Shown in pieces: positions 23,151 to 24,855 of a DNA stretch of 24,855 nt. Position 1 is the stretch's first letter. Each line of letters starts with the position of its first letter. The position numbers and the translations under genes are program-made. The notes below the pieces were generated by a model. It worked only from the letters and a program-made list of their open reading frames with translations, did not search any database and had not been told where the DNA came from. The stretch covers positions 1 to 24,855 of the forward strand of contig DASVFB010000012.1 of NCBI GenBank assembly GCA_036380275.1, read 5' to 3'. The DNA is from DASVFB01 sp036380275. GTDB taxonomy: Bacteria > Actinomycetota > Thermoleophilia > Gaiellales > Gaiellaceae.

Positions 23151-23192
23151 CCTGCGCTGCGCACGAATGAATTGCGCCGGAAGCGCTCCGAG

Positions 23193-23239
23193 TGGGCGGT
23201 GCAGGGCTCGAACCTGTGACCTCCTGCTTGTAAGGCAAG
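23193..23239 (-). pseudogene. tRNA-Val(TAC) 3' fragment; probable integration scar
   Basis: Read on the minus strand: anticodon stem CTTGC (23239-23235), loop CTTACAA with anticodon TAC, stem GCAGG, variable AGGTC, T-arm ACAGG-TTCGAGC-CCTGC (first pair A-C mismatched), acceptor strand ACCGCCC and discriminator A at 23193. The D-arm and a matching 5' acceptor strand (GGGCGGT) are absent in the 60 bp upstream, and no other cloverleaf solution works. This is the piece a tyrosine integrase displaces when it inserts at a tRNA gene. In that model the element lies to the right (>23240) and the whole tRNA-Val beyond it on the same strand. Confidence 0.7.
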
Positions 23240-23240
23240 C

Positions 23241-23345
23241 CCAGCGTTTGCCGCCTGCCGCCACCTAACGCGGACTCAACTCGGTTGAGCGCAACGAATG
23301 CCGCCCCACCCTTGACGTTTCACTCCATATCAGGAGCAACGCTGG
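23241..23345. repeat. Nested inverted repeats beside the tRNA fragment
   Basis: CCAGCGTT (23241-23248) and AACGCTGG (23338-23345) are perfect 8-bp inverted copies, starting next to the tRNA fragment. Between them sits the hairpin CTCAAC-TCG-GTTGAG (23275-23289). They may be arm sites or ends of the putative element; no function is shown. Confidence 0.35.
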
Positions 23346-23372
23346 CGCATGCGAACCCCGTCCCGCCAGGGT

Positions 23373-24254
23373 TTACGAGGTAATTCGCTTCTGAGGGTGG
23401 TGCGCGTCGGTGACGTAATTCGCGACCCCGATCAGTTCGCCGCCGGGATCGAAGAAAGGCAGCGAGGTCATCGTAAACGGCCGTAGCGAGCCATCCTCGG
23501 CGCGGAGATAGACAACGTCCGCGACAGGGGTGCGGCCGGTGAGGGCTTGCGCGAGTGGCTGCTCTTCGAGCGGGTACGGCGACCCATCGGCGCGGAGCCC
23601 GAGTACGCCGCGGGCGCGGAGGTCGGAAAGGGTAACTCGCTCGGGCGGGAAGGGTAGGTCGAGTACCGCGGCAACGGCGGGGTTGTAGAACGGGATGGAT
23701 TCGTCTGCCTTGACGACGAGCACGCCCGCGTCGGCCCGACCCGCCAGGGCGAGGAGCACGAGCGGCTCGATGTCGGTCGCGAGTGGGTGCTCGTCGGAGA
23801 CCGCGTACTGCTCGACGAGGTCAGTCGTGGCGTTCAGTTGCAGCTTGTCCAGTAGTGGCAGTCCGAGTGCTTTGGCGCGTCGCCGCTTCTCATCGTCCGG
23901 TTCGGACGTGTGAAGCATCAGCCGGGTCTGCGGGCGAAAGCTTCGGATCACCTCGGCTGCTCCGAAGCCGTCGAGGCGCGGCATTCTGATGTCCAGCAGC
24001 ACGGTGTCGGGGTAGTGCTGCGCCACGAGCTGCACAGCCTCGATGCCGTCCGCTGCCTCTCCAACAACCGTAACGTGAGGAAGGAAGCCGAGGAGCCCGC
24101 GCAGCAACTGGCGCAGGACGGCGTCATCGTCGGCGACGACGACACGCGCCGGCGCACCCTTGTACTCGTTCGCGCCCCTTGTCACAGCCCCCCTGGCCCG
24201 CGGCCCACTCGTCCCAGCCGACAATAGCGTCATGACAATCCAGCCGCCGGGCAC
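23373..24254 (-). CDS. Response regulator-like protein: REC receiver plus PAS domain
   Basis: 293 aa from the GTG at 24254; an ATG at 24233 would remove seven residues and is equally plausible. Receiver domain at about 36-150: acidic pocket in 'VVVADDDAVL' (D42-D44), phospho-acceptor D88 in 'VLLDIRMPRLDG', Thr116/Ser117 in 'LMLHTSEP', Lys137 in 'LLDKLQL'. A PAS-like sensor domain follows at about 170-285 with 'ESIPFYNPAVAAVLDL' and the end strand 'SLPFFDPGGELIGVANYV'. There is no DNA-binding helix-turn-helix, kinase core or GGDEF, so output is probably by protein contact. No sensor kinase is adjacent. It is divergent from a globin-like gene, suggesting redox or gas signalling, which is inference. 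Codon choice is less strictly GC-ended than in genes left of the tRNA fragment. Confidence 0.82.
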   Translation of the reverse strand: MPGGWIVMTLLSAGTSGPRARGAVTRGANEYKGAPARVVVADDDAVLRQLLRGLLGFLPHVTVVGEAADGIEAVQLVAQHYPDTVLLDIRMPRLDGFGAAEVIRSFRPQTRLMLHTSEPDDEKRRRAKALGLPLLDKLQLNATTDLVEQYAVSDEHPLATDIEPLVLLALAGRADAGVLVVKADESIPFYNPAVAAVLDLPFPPERVTLSDLRARGVLGLRADGSPYPLEEQPLAQALTGRTPVADVVYLRAEDGSLRPFTMTSLPFFDPGGELIGVANYVTDAHHPQKRITS

Positions 24255-24596
24255 GTCGGCAACCTGCCAGATCCTTCAGGCCTCAGCCCCGCGCACTGGG
24301 GCAAGCCGGTCCCTGGCTGAAGGGCGAGACGATCGGCGTGACCGTTTGCGTCACGAGGAGGCGCAGCGGGGGCTGAGAGCCCTGGGAAGCGTACGCGCCC
24401 GGATGCCGAGCGCCGTGGCTACGGCCTGCGCAAGCCACGAAGACGCCTCGTAGGAGTTCGCCGCGCGTAGCGGCGAGTTTGAATCCGAGCCGGGCCGGTT
24501 CGGCGTAGTAGCGGGCAGCGTGATCTCCTCCCACCATGGAGTGAACCACCGATGAACCCGGTGGAACGCTTCCAGGAAACCGTAAGGAGGCAAGAA
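24255..24596. other. 342-bp intergenic spacer rich in inverted repeats
   Basis: No convincing ORF. A closing helix CTCAGCCCCGC (24282-24292) with GCGGGGGCTGAG (24366-24377, one bulged G) encloses CCCT/AGGG (24311-24324) and CGTGAC-CGTTTGC-GTCACG (24337-24355), giving a possible multi-branched RNA. Further hairpins: CGTGGC/GCCACG (24414-24439), TCGCCGC-GCGTA-GCGGCGA followed by GTTT (24458-24480), and CCACCG-ATGAACC-CGGTGG (24546-24564) just before the globin Shine-Dalgarno. The density suggests a structured 5' leader or small RNA on the plus strand; I could not match it to a known riboswitch. Confidence 0.45.
24584..24590 (+). promoter_or_regulatory. Consensus Shine-Dalgarno AAGGAGG for the globin gene
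   Basis: AAGGAGG with a 6-nt spacer to the ATG at 24597, a near-perfect anti-16S match. Together with the long structured spacer it implies a true 5' leader here, unlike the leaderless genes to the left. Confidence 0.8.
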
Positions 24597-24855
24597 ATGA
24601 CGGAATCGAGTCTGTACGAACGGCTCGGTGGCGCATTCGCCATCGCAGCAGTGGTCGATCACTTCAGCGACGCTCTCGTGCACAACCCGATCGTCGGCCA
24701 GAGTTCGGAGAACACCGCCCTCCGGGAATGGCACACGAACAATCTGGGCCGACTTCCAGGCCTCAAATTCATGCGCACCTTGTGGGTCTGCAACGTTGCC
24801 GGTGGGCCGCAAGAATATGCGGCCACGAAGCGGGGCAGTACTCCTCTCGGCTTGG
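24597..24855 (+). CDS. Truncated hemoglobin-like protein (3' end outside window)
   Basis: 86 residues are visible. 'SLYERLGGAFAIAAVVDHF' is the N-terminal signature of group 1 truncated hemoglobins (Bac_globin), with the 'LYxRLGG' opening and the Asp/Phe helix. 'MRTLWVCNVAGGPQEYAATK' followed by 'GSTPLGL' matches the E-F region of actinobacterial and archaeal group 1-like members. A distal/proximal heme His cannot be fixed because the gene is cut at the window end. Members bind O2, NO or CO and are used in NO detoxification or redox sensing. The start is fixed by AAGGAGG. It is divergent from the REC-PAS gene. Confidence 0.8.
   Translation, partial: MTESSLYERLGGAFAIAAVVDHFSDALVHNPIVGQSSENTALREWHTNNLGRLPGLKFMRTLWVCNVAGGPQEYAATKRGSTPLGL

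Noticed and set aside
23221..23240. Plus-strand tRNA-Thr(TGT)-like anticodon arm
   Set aside because: The CTTGTAA-like loop is just the complement of the Val anticodon arm; the T-arm reads correctly only on the minus strand.
23193..23290. Complete tRNA gene
   Set aside because: No 5' strand pairs with ACCGCCC and no canonical D-arm exists; best alternatives leave mismatched acceptor ends, so only a 3' fragment is called.
24370..24390. TPP-riboswitch-like GGCTGAGA-type string
   Set aside because: The remaining conserved TPP blocks (CCTGATC and GCGAAGGGA types) are absent, and the downstream gene is a globin, not thiamin-related.
1..24855. CRISPR array, rRNA, or insertion sequence
   Set aside because: No regularly spaced repeats, rRNA signatures or transposase-like protein were seen; the only mobile gene found is the intein, plus the inferred integration scar.

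Overview
The window is GC-rich bacterial chromosome with dense, mostly well-packed genes. F420-type enzymes, a two-domain debranching enzyme, a membrane-fused spermidine-synthase-like protein and repeated promoter-adjacent (apparently leaderless) start codons suggest a high-GC actinobacterium, perhaps of the Thermoleophilia type. That placement is inference; no rRNA or other taxonomic marker is present.

Layout, left to right. 1-2167 (+): 3' part of a large exported protein with Ig-like modules and a TolB-type propeller. 2192-3835 (-): MFS transporter fused to a cyclic-nucleotide-binding domain. 3836-4063: a 67-bp palindromic element that contains a terminator. 4064-4606 (-): F420/NADP-reductase-like Rossmann protein. 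4646-9970 (+): sulfur/redox block with cystathionine beta-synthase, BolA-like protein, monothiol glutaredoxin (with overlapping start/stop codons), a glyoxalase-fold protein, cystathionine gamma-synthase/lyase and a membrane-anchored spermidine-synthase-like protein. CBS plus the gamma-enzyme would make reverse transsulfuration (homocysteine to cysteine), and BolA plus monothiol Grx is the classic [2Fe-2S]-handling pair. 9987-11250 (+): metallo-beta-lactamase-fold hydrolase overlapping a PPOX-class flavin/F420 enzyme. 11345-17160 (-): five tightly coupled genes, transcribed as M48 protease, cation diffusion facilitator, short-chain dehydrogenase, glycogen-debranching-like glucosidase, GT4 glycosyltransferase.

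17205-21223 (+) holds the most striking locus: a divergent FtsH-like membrane AAA+/M41 protease whose reading frame carries a 293-residue intein directly after the Walker A helix, followed by an overlapping gene for a small membrane-anchored protein of unknown function. The intein has both splice junctions, block B, and two LAGLIDADG-like motifs of a compact homing endonuclease, but the usual penultimate His is Gly. The host protease has four predicted membrane segments and two extra insertions in the AAA core, so it is not a standard FtsH.

21330-23138 (-): secreted TAP-type alpha/beta hydrolase. 23193-23239 (-): the 3' part of a tRNA-Val(TAC), lacking the D-arm and 5' acceptor strand, as left by site-specific integration. 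To its right lie an orphan REC-PAS protein (-), a 342-bp hairpin-rich spacer, and the start of a truncated-hemoglobin-like gene (+) that runs off the window.

Cross-cutting patterns: at five genes a TANNNT hexamer sits 6-10 nt before the start codon with no Shine-Dalgarno, while the genes at 10840 and 24597 have strong Shine-Dalgarno sequences. A 21-bp GGGAC/GTCCC palindromic repeat occurs twice (6690 and 11297). No CRISPR array, rRNA, intact tRNA or insertion sequence was seen.
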